Of a stretch of 35,232 bases of DNA, positions 15,325 through 24,426 are shown piece after piece. A model generated the notes under the pieces. That model made no database searches. It saw only the letters and a program-made list of their open reading frames with translations, and was not told where the DNA came from. The stretch is taken from contig NZ_QSEK01000028.1 in the NCBI RefSeq assembly GCF_003464165.1, forward strand, positions 1 through 35,232, in the 5' to 3' direction. The position numbers and the translations under genes were made by a program. This DNA comes from Eubacterium sp. AM49-13BH. GTDB taxonomy: Bacteria > Bacillota > Clostridia > Lachnospirales > Lachnospiraceae. How positions within the stretch are numbered: the first letter of the stretch is position 1; each line of letters starts with the position of its first letter.

Positions 15325-17875
15325 TTGGGAAAGGAAACAGGTCAATTGAAGAAGAATGAGTATAGCAAATATTTCTTTGCTGCAGTAGGTGTGGCAATAG
15401 TTGTATTTGTGTGTGTGGGCGTAATAATGCTTAATTATTCCATTACGGTCAAAAGAGAACTGTATGAGACAAGCTCGAAGAATCTTAATGAAGTGTATAC
15501 GCAGGTCAGTGAAAAATTCATGCAGATAACTGGGCAGCAGTGGAACCTGCTTGGAATGACAGGCGATTATATAGATGAGGCTGGTGAAATATAGACAGTA
15601 TCAGTAAATTTCTTGCTGAATGGAAGAATGAATGGCATTACACAGAATTTTATTTTATAGATGATGCCTGTAATTATTTGTCATCATCAGGTAAAAAGGG
15701 GTATCTTGAACTTGGAAATACATGGAAAAGTCTTGTGATAGACAGAAAAAATGTTGTAGTGGACGGATCGCTTCCGGGAAGTGATGAGGTAATGTTTTTT
15801 GCAATACCCGTTCAGCCTGCAGATGTTAATGGTTTTAAATATAGTTCAATTGCAGTTTCATACAATACAGAAGCTATTAATAAAGAACTGGGTGTCAAAG
15901 CATTTTCAAAGGACACAAGCAGTTATGTAATATATGATAATGGTGATATTGTATTAAAGTCTGAGGCAGCATGGATATAGGTGGTAATATATTTTATCAT
16001 CTGAAAAATGCAGATATATCTGGTAAGTCACTGGATGGTTTTATAAAAAGTGTAAAGAATTCAGATGCAGAAGAAATGGTGTTCCAGCTTGATGAAACCC
16101 AGTATTGTCTTGTTTATGTTCCTATTGGATTTGATAACTGGGGGCTGATATCAATGGTTCCTATAAGCGTCGCCAATTCAAGCTCTCTGGCGGTTCAGCA
16201 TAGAACTGTTATAATGGCAGTACAGATAGGCATACTGCTTCTTATGGTTGCATGTGCAGTACTATATACATATTACAAAAGATATGTAAGTGAGAAGAAT
16301 CATGAAATTGCAAGACGGGATATATTATTTTCAATTATGGCTAAGAATCTGGATGATGTGTATATTATGCTTTCATGGGGAGACTGGAGAAAATTGTATG
16401 TAAGCAGAAATATTGAGAGGGTTCTTGGGATAAGGAGCAGCGAATATGATGGTCTCCTTAAAAGTTTTGGAGAACTGGAAAAGAGAGGAGGAGTTCCTGA
16501 ATGGAATGATATTGTGAAACTGGAAAAAGGAGAATCTGCGGTTAATGAATACTGGATAAAACCAGCAGATTCAAGTGAATACAGACTTTTTAACCAGGCA
16601 TGTTATCACATGGATAAAGACGGAGATGATGTTCTTGTAATAATTCTGTCAGACAGAACTTACGAGCAGCAGATAAGAAATCATATGGAAGATGCACTTC
16701 ACACAGCAGAGGCAGCAAATCGTGCAAAAAGCCAGTTTCTGTCTAATATGAGTCATGATATAAGAACTCCCATGAATGCAATTGTAGGATTTTCACAGCT
16801 TATATTAAGACATTATAATAATCCGGATAAAGTCAAAAACTATGCAGAAAAGATAGTCGTTTCAAGCCAGCATCTGCTGAGTCTTATTAATGATGTCCTT
16901 GATATGAGTAAAATTGAGTCGGGGAAAACTACTCTTAATCTTTGTGATGTGAATCTTGCTGACATCGTAAAGGAGACAGACAATATAATCAGACCACAGG
17001 CAAAGAAGAAGAACCAGACATTTGCCGTTAAATCAGATGATATTGAGTATTGCTGTATTACTGCAGATAAATTAAGACTAAGCCAGATACTTATTAATAT
17101 ATTGTCTAATGCGGTTAAATATACAGGAGAAGGCGGTAACATAACATTTGAAATAAAAGAAATAAAAGTTACCAATCCACAGATTGCAAAATACAAATTT
17201 ATTATATCTGATAATGGAATAGGAATGAGTGAAGAATATTTAAAAGAAGTATTCAAACCGTTTACTAGAGAAGAGACAAGTCTTACGGGTGCAGTCCAGG
17301 GAACAGGACTTGGTATGGCAATAACCAAGAATCTGATTGACCTCATGGGTGGAACTATAAAGGTATTCAGCACACAGGGGGTGGGAACAACTTACGAGGT
17401 AACTATGGAATTCAGAATAGCAGATATTAATACTAACAAAGATCTCTGGAACAGATATAACCTACCAGTACATGAGATTGAACAAGATCATGTACTGGCA
17501 GGTAAGAATTTTCTGATAGCAGAAGATAATGGTATTAACTCAGATATGCTTAAAGAGCTTCTTAAGGAACAAGGTGCAACATGCGACTGTGCAAGAGATG
17601 GAATGGCAGCAGTAAACATATTTAAACATTCCAAGAAAGGTCAGTATGACATGATATTCATGGATGTGCAGATGCCTAATATGGATGGCTACGAGGCAAC
17701 AAGAACAATAAGAAAGACAAAGCATCCTGATGCAAAGGATATACCGATTGTTGCCATGACTGCCAATGCATTTGCCAGTGATGTGCGAGCAGCTTTCGAG
17801 AGTGGAATGGATGCACATCTTGCAAAACCTATAGATTTAGACCGCATAAAGAACATAGTTGAAAATTTTACATAG
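15325..17875 (+). pseudogene. Membrane hybrid sensor histidine kinase, two frameshifts
   Basis: If two single bases are restored (near 15596 and 15968) this becomes one protein of about 850 aa. In order: a membrane helix (YFFAAVGVAIVVFVCVGVI), an extracellular Cache-like sensor of about 270 residues, a second helix (VIMAVQIGILLLMVACAVL), a PAS-like linker, a HisKA domain with SHDIRTPMNA, an ATPase domain with NILSNAVKYT, DNGIGMS and GTGLGMAITK, and a receiver with FMDVQMPNMDG and a conserved lysine in LAKPID. No HPt domain is visible. Start is TTG at 15325 with a weak ribosome site. All domains are intact in some frame, so as read the sequence would yield only an 89-aa N-terminal piece and a possible kinase-receiver fragment from 15971. 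It pairs with the lipoprotein gene just upstream. Confidence 0.8.
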
Positions 17876-17921
17876 ATTTTACATAATATACATAATACAT
17901 TTTACAATGCTCATTTAGAAT
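17867..17921 (+). promoter_or_regulatory. PhoP-box-like promoter of the phosphate operon
   Basis: TTTACA occurs at 17867-17872, 17878-17883 and 17900-17905, positions that fall on an 11-bp grid (the fourth slot, 17889-17894, is degenerate, TACATA). This matches the Gram-positive PhoP box, repeats of TT(A/C/T)ACA separated by 5 bp. A -10-like TAGAAT at 17916-17921 would start transcription near 17928 and put the boxes at about -61 to -23, the usual position for PhoP activation. The first box overlaps the last codons of the kinase gene. The downstream genes are a Na/Pi transporter and a PhoB/PhoR-like pair, so the function fits. Confidence 0.65.
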
Positions 17922-17966
17922 ACACATGATATGTGAAAAAGTCGTTCAAAAAGGAGCTTATGTAAA

Positions 17967-19757
17967 ATGAATATTTTTGGTGTACTTACGATGGCAGGCG
18001 GATTGGCTTTGTTCTTATATGGAATGAATGTCATGGGAGATTCCTTAGCAAAGCTGTCCGGAGGTAAATTAGAACAGATACTTGAAAAACTTACTTCTAA
18101 AAGAATTATGGCAGTATTGCTTGGCATGGCTGTGACAGCAGTTATACAGTCATCATCTGCAACTACGGTAATGGTTGTAGGCTTTGTTAATTCGGGTATT
18201 ATGCAGCTTTCACAGGCTGTAGGTATTATTATGGGTGCCAATATTGGTACGACAGTGACTTCATGGATGTTATCACTTACAGGTATAAGTGGAGCAGGAT
18301 GGATTAATCTTTTAAAGCCATCATCCTTCTCGCCAGTGCTTGCTGTTATTGGTATAATTATGACAATGACCTGCAAGGATAATTCTAAGAAAAAGGATAT
18401 AGGTAATATTCTTCTTGGATTTGCAATTCTTATGTTCGGTATGGAAACTATGAGTGGCGCAGTTGCACCGCTGGCTGACAATGAGAAGTTTACGGGTATG
18501 CTTACACTGTTTTCTAATCCGTTATTCGGACTTCTTGCAGGTACAGTGCTTACTGCAGTCATCCAGTCATCATCAGCGTCGGTTGGTATACTGCAGGCAT
18601 TATGTGTAACAGGTGCGGTTAACTATGCAACAGCAATTCCTATTATTATGGGACAGAATATAGGTACATGTGTAACAGCACTTATATCTTCTGTAGGTGC
18701 AAAGAAGAATGCCAAGAGAGCATCAATGATACACCTTTATTTTAATATGATTGGTACAGTTATATTTATGGTTATATTTTATAGCCTGAATATGTTTGTT
18801 CATTTTGAATTCTTATCAACATCGGCAAATGCAGCAGGAATAGCAGTGATTCACAGTCTCTTTAATATCGGATGTGTAATTATACTTTTCCCATTTTCTA
18901 ATCTGCTTGTGAAGCTTGCAACTCTTTCTATTCCAGATGGAAAACATGAGGAAGTTATTCAGACAGGTGTGGCAGCAGATCTTGCAGCACTTGATGAAAG
19001 ATTCTTAGATACACCGGCAGTTGCGATGGAGTTATGCAGGAATACGGCTGTTAAGATGGCACATCTGTCACAGAAATCGTTAAATAAGGCACTTGACATT
19101 ATTAATAATTATTCAGATGCTGCATATGATGAGGTTGTGGCAATGGAAGAAGATGTCGATAAGTATGAGGATAAGCTGGGTTCATATCTTGTAAAGGTTG
19201 GTAACTGCGATCTATCAAGGCATGATAATCATACATTTTCAATACTTCTTCACTGCATGAGTGATTTTGAAAGAATATCTGACCATGCGATTAATATTGC
19301 AAAATCTGCAAAAGAGATGAACAGCAAGGAGTCATCTTTTTCACAGAATGCAAGAAAAGAACTTGAAACATTTGCAAAAGCGGTACATGATATAGTTAGT
19401 AACACAGTACAGGTTTTTGAAAATCAGGATATTGAGGCAGCAAAGCATATTGAGCCGTTAGAACAGGTTATTGACGGTCTGAACTTAGAAATTAAGCAGC
19501 GTCATATCAACAGATTAAGAAAAGGCAGATGTACAATTGAGACAGGACTTATACTCGAAGATATTATGACGAATTTTGAGAGAGTATCAGACCATTGCTC
19601 TAATATTGCTGTATGTATGATTGAAGTAAGAGATAATGGTTTTGAAACACATGGATATCTGGAGCATCTTACAAATGAGGATAATCCTCAGTTTGCAAAA
19701 GAATGCAGACAGTATTATAAACAGTATCAGCTTCCGGAATTAAAGAAGGCTGACTAG
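17967..19757 (+). CDS. Na+/phosphate cotransporter with PhoU-like tail
   Basis: This 596-aa protein has the two inverted Na/Pi-cotransporter repeats, each marked by a QSSSA motif: QSSSATTVM at 61-69 and QSSSASVGI at 200-208, with GANIGTTVT and GQNIGTCVT in equivalent places. About eight to ten membrane segments fill the first 315 residues. The C-terminal 240 residues are cytoplasmic and helical, with two PhoU-like repeats (for example SDFERISDHAINIA and TNFERVSDHCSNIA). The transporter imports phosphate with sodium, and the PhoU part may report uptake to the kinase encoded downstream. ATG 17967 follows AAGGAG at 17951-17956. Sixteen bp separate it from the response regulator, so the three genes form one operon. 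Confidence 0.88.
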   Translation: MNIFGVLTMAGGLALFLYGMNVMGDSLAKLSGGKLEQILEKLTSKRIMAVLLGMAVTAVIQSSSATTVMVVGFVNSGIMQLSQAVGIIMGANIGTTVTSWMLSLTGISGAGWINLLKPSSFSPVLAVIGIIMTMTCKDNSKKKDIGNILLGFAILMFGMETMSGAVAPLADNEKFTGMLTLFSNPLFGLLAGTVLTAVIQSSSASVGILQALCVTGAVNYATAIPIIMGQNIGTCVTALISSVGAKKNAKRASMIHLYFNMIGTVIFMVIFYSLNMFVHFEFLSTSANAAGIAVIHSLFNIGCVIILFPFSNLLVKLATLSIPDGKHEEVIQTGVAADLAALDERFLDTPAVAMELCRNTAVKMAHLSQKSLNKALDIINNYSDAAYDEVVAMEEDVDKYEDKLGSYLVKVGNCDLSRHDNHTFSILLHCMSDFERISDHAINIAKSAKEMNSKESSFSQNARKELETFAKAVHDIVSNTVQVFENQDIEAAKHIEPLEQVIDGLNLEIKQRHINRLRKGRCTIETGLILEDIMTNFERVSDHCSNIAVCMIEVRDNGFETHGYLEHLTNEDNPQFAKECRQYYKQYQLPELKKAD

Positions 19758-19773
19758 AACAGGAGATGAGAAA

Positions 19774-20442
19774 ATGGCTCTTATATATATAGTTGAGGAT
19801 GATGAAAGCATAAGGGAAATAGAGACAATTGCACTTAAGAACAGTGGACATATGGTAGGTGCATTTGGAAGTTCCAAAGAGTTCTTTAAGAAGCTTGATG
19901 AGATTCTTCCGGACCTTGTGCTGCTTGATGTGATGCTTCCTGACGAAAGTGGTTATGACATCATTAAGAAGTTAAGATTGAATTCTGCAACTAAGAGACT
20001 GCCGGTTATTATGGTAACGGCAAAGTCTACAGAGCTTGATATGATAAAGGGACTTGAGGATGGTGCTGACGATTATATTAAGAAGCCGTTTTCTGTAATG
20101 GAGCTTATTACGAGAGTTAAAGCACTTCTTAGAAGAACAGAAACAGACGAGGCAGGCGTGCTGGATGTAGGAGAGATTGAACTTAATCATGAAAGGCATG
20201 CGGTTACGGTTTCAGGAAAGCAGGTTGAGCTTACATATAAAGAATATGAATTGTTAAGATATCTTATGGCTAACAAGAATATAGTGCTTTCAAGAGATTC
20301 TATTGTACTTAAGGTGTGGGGAACAGAATTTGAAGGTGAGTCAAGAACTGTGGATATGCATATTAAGACTTTAAGACAGAAGTTAGGTGATGCAGGCTCG
20401 CGTATAAGAACCGTGCGTAATGTAGGATATGTTATTGAGTAG
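19774..20442 (+). CDS. PhoB/PhoP-like OmpR-family response regulator
   Basis: This 222-aa transcription factor has a receiver domain (acidic pocket EDD at 8-10, phosphorylated D52 in LLDVMLPDESG, conserved T and K in VTAKS and IKKPF) and an OmpR-type winged helix (residues about 125-222) with the signature RTVDMHIKTLRQKLG and RTVRNVGYVIE. Placement after a phosphate transporter and before a PhoR-like kinase, behind a PhoP-box-like promoter, suggests phosphate control and autoregulation. Receiver sequence alone does not separate PhoB/PhoP from other OmpR-class regulators. The ribosome site AGGAGATGAG precedes ATG 19774. Confidence 0.88.
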   Translation: MALIYIVEDDESIREIETIALKNSGHMVGAFGSSKEFFKKLDEILPDLVLLDVMLPDESGYDIIKKLRLNSATKRLPVIMVTAKSTELDMIKGLEDGADDYIKKPFSVMELITRVKALLRRTETDEAGVLDVGEIELNHERHAVTVSGKQVELTYKEYELLRYLMANKNIVLSRDSIVLKVWGTEFEGESRTVDMHIKTLRQKLGDAGSRIRTVRNVGYVIE

Positions 20443-20477
20443 CCTGGTATAATTAACAGACAGAACAGGTGGGATAT

Positions 20478-21794
20478 ATGAAGCAGAAGATTAATTTAAG
20501 GCTTATTGGAATAGCAGTTATAGCAGTTCTTGCTACAGCTATCGGAATAACTTTTATATATTATGGCTTGTTTAAGAAACAGGTCCAGACCGGATTGAGA
20601 ACTAATGCAGAAGTGCTCATGGAAACCGGAGTTTTTGAAAAGTCATCGCAATATGCAGATGTAAAGCTTCCAATTAATAATCTCAGGGTTACATGGATAG
20701 ATTCAGATGGTGTGGTGCTTTTTGATAATGATAATGATATTAATGTAATGCCTAATCACAAAGACAGACCTGAGGTACAGGATGCATTTCATACCGGACA
20801 TGGCCAGTGCGTAAGAAATTCTGACACGATGGATATGAATACCTTTTATTATGCTTTAAAACAGAGGGATGGAACTGTTATAAGGGTATCCTGTGATGCA
20901 AGCAGTATGTTAAGTGTGTTTGGCAATGTGTTTCCGGCTGTAACAGGAATACTTGCAGTAATTATAGTAGTGTGTATCGTTCTTTCACAATTACTTACAA
21001 GGACACTTATTGAGCCTATTGAAAGAATGGCTAAGAATATAGATTCCGTACAGGAGAAGCCTGTATATAAAGAAATAGCACCTTTTGCAGAGAAAATCAG
21101 GACACAGCATGAGAATATTCTTGCTGCTGCAAGAAGCAGACAGGATTTTACTGCAAATGTATCACATGAACTAAAGACTCCTCTTACCGCAATTTCAGGC
21201 TATGCCGAGCTTATTGAGAATGAGATGGTAAACCATGAACAGGGGATACATTTTGCACATGAGATTAAGCGTAATTCAGAAAGATTATTATCATTAATTA
21301 ATGATATTATAAGGCTTTCAGAATTAGACCACAGCGAAATGCCAAGGCAGTATGAGAATTTTGATTTGTATGAGTTTGTTAAGGATTGTGCAGAGTCTCT
21401 GCAGGTTAATGCGCAGAAACAGGGAATACGTTTTTCATATAGAGGTTCAGCATGCATGATTCGTGGCAATAAGGATATGATAAGGGAGCTTATTGATAAT
21501 CTTGTACAGAATGCAATAAGATATAATAAAGAAGGCGGACATGTGGAAGTGTTTGCAGGAATGGTAGATGGCAAGCCAAGGTTAGAAGTGACTGATGATG
21601 GAATAGGAATTCCTAAGGATCAGCAGGACAGAGTATTTGAAAGATTTTACAGAGTTGATAAGAGCCGTTCAAAGGAAACTGGTGGAACAGGGCTTGGCCT
21701 TGCTATTGTAAAGCATATTGTAGAACTTCATGATGCAAGAATATATTTAGAAAGTGAAGTTGACAAGGGGACACAGATACGCATCGAATTCTAG
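20478..21794 (+). CDS. PhoR-like membrane sensor histidine kinase
   Basis: This 438-aa kinase has a membrane helix at about 8-30, an extracellular domain of about 115 residues (VTWIDSDGVVLFDND recalls PhoR-type PAS sensors), and a second helix at about 150-175. A short HAMP-like linker is followed by HisKA with H230 in SHELKTPLTA and a HATPase domain with LVQNAIRYN, DDGIGIP and GGTGLGLAIVKH. It is the partner of the preceding regulator (35-bp gap). ATG 20478 with GGTGGG just upstream is preferred over an in-frame GTG at 20469. A terminator follows directly, so it ends the operon. Confidence 0.88.
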   Translation: MKQKINLRLIGIAVIAVLATAIGITFIYYGLFKKQVQTGLRTNAEVLMETGVFEKSSQYADVKLPINNLRVTWIDSDGVVLFDNDNDINVMPNHKDRPEVQDAFHTGHGQCVRNSDTMDMNTFYYALKQRDGTVIRVSCDASSMLSVFGNVFPAVTGILAVIIVVCIVLSQLLTRTLIEPIERMAKNIDSVQEKPVYKEIAPFAEKIRTQHENILAAARSRQDFTANVSHELKTPLTAISGYAELIENEMVNHEQGIHFAHEIKRNSERLLSLINDIIRLSELDHSEMPRQYENFDLYEFVKDCAESLQVNAQKQGIRFSYRGSACMIRGNKDMIRELIDNLVQNAIRYNKEGGHVEVFAGMVDGKPRLEVTDDGIGIPKDQQDRVFERFYRVDKSRSKETGGTGLGLAIVKHIVELHDARIYLESEVDKGTQIRIEF

Positions 21795-21801
21795 AATGAT
21801 T

Positions 21802-21840
21802 AAGAGTGGAAGTTTTTATGTCTTTCACTCTTTTTTTCTT
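21802..21840 (+). terminator. Terminator of the phosphate operon
   Basis: AAGAGTGGAAG (21802-21812) pairs with CTTTCACTCTT (21822-21832) with one G-U pair and a 9-nt loop, followed by a long T-rich run. It lies 8 bp after the stop of the kinase gene. Confidence 0.9.
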
Positions 21841-22036
21841 TTTTATAACAGAGTGATTGTGTTATATTATATAAAAAGAGAAAAACAGATATAATCTGCA
21901 AAAACAAGGAATATAATATATATTGAGTATTAACTGTTACAGGTGGCGGACACTCTCAAATTATAATATACAATTAGGTAAAAATATGTTATATTTAAAC
22001 ATATGCAGGTTAAACTTGTTTGATGAGGTGAATGAA

Positions 22037-22450
22037 TTGCTTAATGAGAATAAAATCAAAATGATGACCAAGATGGCAATATATGAAAAGAATGAAGGAA
22101 AAAGCATGTTGAAAACTGCCAAGTATTTTAAGGGTGATTACATCGCTTTTGGAGTATTAAAGACAGTGATTGCCACTACATTTGCAGGAGTAATTCTTCT
22201 GGCGATGTATTTCCTGTGTAACGCAGAAGGAATGATAAGAGATATCAATAATCTGGATTATATAGGACTTGCCAAGAAATTTGCATTGTATTATGTACTT
22301 ATGCTTATTGTATTCTGTGCAATTGCCGGGTTCGTATACTATTTCAGGTATGAGAATACCAGAAAGGTATCAAAAAGTATTTTTCAAGGCTTAATAAGCT
22401 GGAAAGATTCTATACAGGGCAGAAGAAGAAATAATTATTTGGAGGCATAG
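22037..22450 (+). CDS. Small two-helix membrane protein upstream of the c-di-AMP genes
   Basis: This protein of about 137 aa has two hydrophobic segments, VLKTVIATTFAGVILLAMYFL and FALYYVLMLIVFCAIAGFVYY, and basic ends; no family is recognised. The frame is open from 21923, but the upstream part looks non-coding. I place the start at TTG 22037 because GAGGTG lies 6 bp before it; a later ATG at 22061, 22064 or 22073 is possible. Its stop abuts the ATG of the next membrane-protein gene, so the two are co-translated. The 200 bp before it (21841-22036) is very AT-rich, with several -10-like boxes but no convincing promoter. Confidence 0.5.
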   Translation: MLNENKIKMMTKMAIYEKNEGKSMLKTAKYFKGDYIAFGVLKTVIATTFAGVILLAMYFLCNAEGMIRDINNLDYIGLAKKFALYYVLMLIVFCAIAGFVYYFRYENTRKVSKSIFQGLISWKDSIQGRRRNNYLEA

Positions 22451-23494
22451 ATGGCGTTTTTATTGGAATTAAAGGAAAGTTTTAAGAAATTTTACAACAG
22501 ATATAATACATATATAGTACCAGCATCAAAGTTTATTATTGCATTGATATGTTTTATTATGATTAATACAAGTATTGGTTACATGGACAAGTTGAAGAAT
22601 CCGGTGTTTGCACTGTTACTTTCTGTTATATGTGCATTTCTTCCAGGTGGGTTTACACTGATAGTTCTTTCAGCGTTTATTCTTATACAGTTGTATGTAA
22701 TAGCTCCAGAATTTGCATTGCTGGTATTGTGTATAATGCTTCTGATGTATCTTCTGTATTTCAGATTTGCACCTAAAACAGCTTATATACTTATTATCAC
22801 AGCCATGTTCTGCTGGGTGAAGATACCATTTGCACTTCCAGTAGCGGTTGGTCTGTGCTCGTCAGTGGCGGCAGTTATTCCGGTGAGCTTTGGCATAATT
22901 ATGTACTATATAATCAGAACTGCAAGTGATTATGAGGCTGCTATTTCTGATGATTCTTTGTCGGAGAGTATGAAACAGATATCTTTTCTTATAGAAAGCC
23001 TTTTAAAGAACAGACAGATGCTGGTGCTTATTATAGCAGTTGCAGTTACTATTATTGTTGTATACATTATCAGAAGACAGAAAATCGATCATTCATGGAA
23101 AATAGCTATTATTGTGGGCAGTATAATACAGTTCCTTATTCTTGTTGTTGGACAGATAGCTTTGAAATCAGATTTTAATATTGCTCTTATAATTACTGGA
23201 GTTATACTTGGGGTTGCAGCTGCATATATCTGCAATATTGTTTTCTTTGCACTTGATTATAAGAGAACAGAGTATGTACAGTATGAGGATGATGAATATT
23301 ATTATTATGTAAAGGCTGTACCAAAGATTAACGTTGCAAATGCTGATGTAAGAATTAAGCATATTAATGCTAAAAAGACGAAGAAGACATCTGATATAAG
23401 ACAGATGAGAGCAGGAGATACAGTTAAAGATAATGGATATGCAGTATCTAACGAGGAAGAAGATGATATTTTATTCTATGATGATGATAAGTAA
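22451..23494 (+). CDS. Polytopic membrane protein with acidic C-terminus, unknown function
   Basis: This 347-aa protein has about eight predicted membrane segments between residues 25 and 275, then a soluble tail of about 75 residues that is first tyrosine-rich and acidic (YEDDEYYYYVKAV), then lysine-rich and finally very acidic (NEEEDDILFYDDD). I do not recognise the family. It starts right after the stop of the small membrane gene and ends 62 bp before cdaA, with no terminator between, so it is probably part of the c-di-AMP operon. A role in membrane or envelope stress is conceivable but not shown by any motif. Confidence 0.7.
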   Translation: MAFLLELKESFKKFYNRYNTYIVPASKFIIALICFIMINTSIGYMDKLKNPVFALLLSVICAFLPGGFTLIVLSAFILIQLYVIAPEFALLVLCIMLLMYLLYFRFAPKTAYILIITAMFCWVKIPFALPVAVGLCSSVAAVIPVSFGIIMYYIIRTASDYEAAISDDSLSESMKQISFLIESLLKNRQMLVLIIAVAVTIIVVYIIRRQKIDHSWKIAIIVGSIIQFLILVVGQIALKSDFNIALIITGVILGVAAAYICNIVFFALDYKRTEYVQYEDDEYYYYVKAVPKINVANADVRIKHINAKKTKKTSDIRQMRAGDTVKDNGYAVSNEEEDDILFYDDDK

Positions 23495-23556
23495 TTATCA
23501 GAATACATTTTGCTAGTTTTATGTAGGATTATAAGAAGAACGGAGGCGATAATACA

Positions 23557-24426
23557 GTGAATAATTTCATAAGGGATTATCTTGTTAAATTATATATTCC
23601 GCGTATAACATGGACCGATATTATTGAGATTGTGATTATTGCTTTTGTTATATATAATGTCATGGTATGGATTAAGAATACCAAGGCATGGGTATTGCTT
23701 AAGGGAATTATTATTGTTGTTATATTTGCACTGATTGCATATATTCTTAATCTTAAGACTATTCTGTGGATTGCAGGTAAGACAATCAGTGTTGGTATTA
23801 TTGCACTTGTTATCATATTCCAGCCGGAGCTAAGAAGAGCATTAGAGCAGCTTGGACGAAAGAAGATTCTGTTTGGACTTTTCAGGTTTAATGACGGAAG
23901 AGAAAAGGGTGAAAGATTTAGCAGTAAGACAGCTGAAGAGATAGTAAGGGCATGCTTTGATATGGGAGCTGCTTATACAGGAGCACTTATAGTTATTGAA
24001 CAGGATATGGTTCTGGAAGAATATGAGAAAACAGGAATTGCTGTTGATGGCCTGGTTACAAGCCAGCTGCTTATCAATATATTTGAGCATAATACGCCGC
24101 TTCACGATGGTGCTGTTATTATAAGGGGAGACAGGATTGTTGCTGCAACATGTTATCTTCCTCTTTCAGATAATAACAGTCTTAATAAGGCTCTTGGTAC
24201 AAGGCACAGAGCAGGTGTTGGTATCAGTGAAGTGACAGATAGTATGACTATTATAGTATCTGAAGAAACCGGTAGGGTTTCAGTGGCTGTTGGTGGAGAA
24301 CTTATTCATGATATTGATGCGGATTCTCTTAGAAACAAGCTGGAATATCTTCGCAGGAGAACTATTGATGTGAAGTCGTTCAAGATATGGAGAGGAAGGT
24401 TAAAGCATGAAGGAAAAGATGTTTAA
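23557..24426 (+). CDS. cdaA: Diadenylate cyclase CdaA
   Basis: This 289-aa membrane enzyme makes the second messenger cyclic di-AMP from two ATP. It has three N-terminal membrane helices (about 20-90) and a DAC domain (about 95-265) with both catalytic signatures, DGA at 184-186 in PLHDGAVI and RHR at 216-218 in GTRHRAG. The length is typical. The start is GTG at 23557, supported by GGAGG 10 bp upstream; no ATG in frame is near. It overlaps cdaR by 20 bp, so the enzyme and its regulator are translationally coupled. Confidence 0.95.
   Translation: MNNFIRDYLVKLYIPRITWTDIIEIVIIAFVIYNVMVWIKNTKAWVLLKGIIIVVIFALIAYILNLKTILWIAGKTISVGIIALVIIFQPELRRALEQLGRKKILFGLFRFNDGREKGERFSSKTAEEIVRACFDMGAAYTGALIVIEQDMVLEEYEKTGIAVDGLVTSQLLINIFEHNTPLHDGAVIIRGDRIVAATCYLPLSDNNSLNKALGTRHRAGVGISEVTDSMTIIVSEETGRVSVAVGGELIHDIDADSLRNKLEYLRRRTIDVKSFKIWRGRLKHEGKDV

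Noticed and set aside
21923..22036. Upstream start for the small membrane protein
   Set aside because: The region has no ribosome site for the TTG at 21923 and reads like non-coding DNA; GAGGTG precedes TTG 22037.
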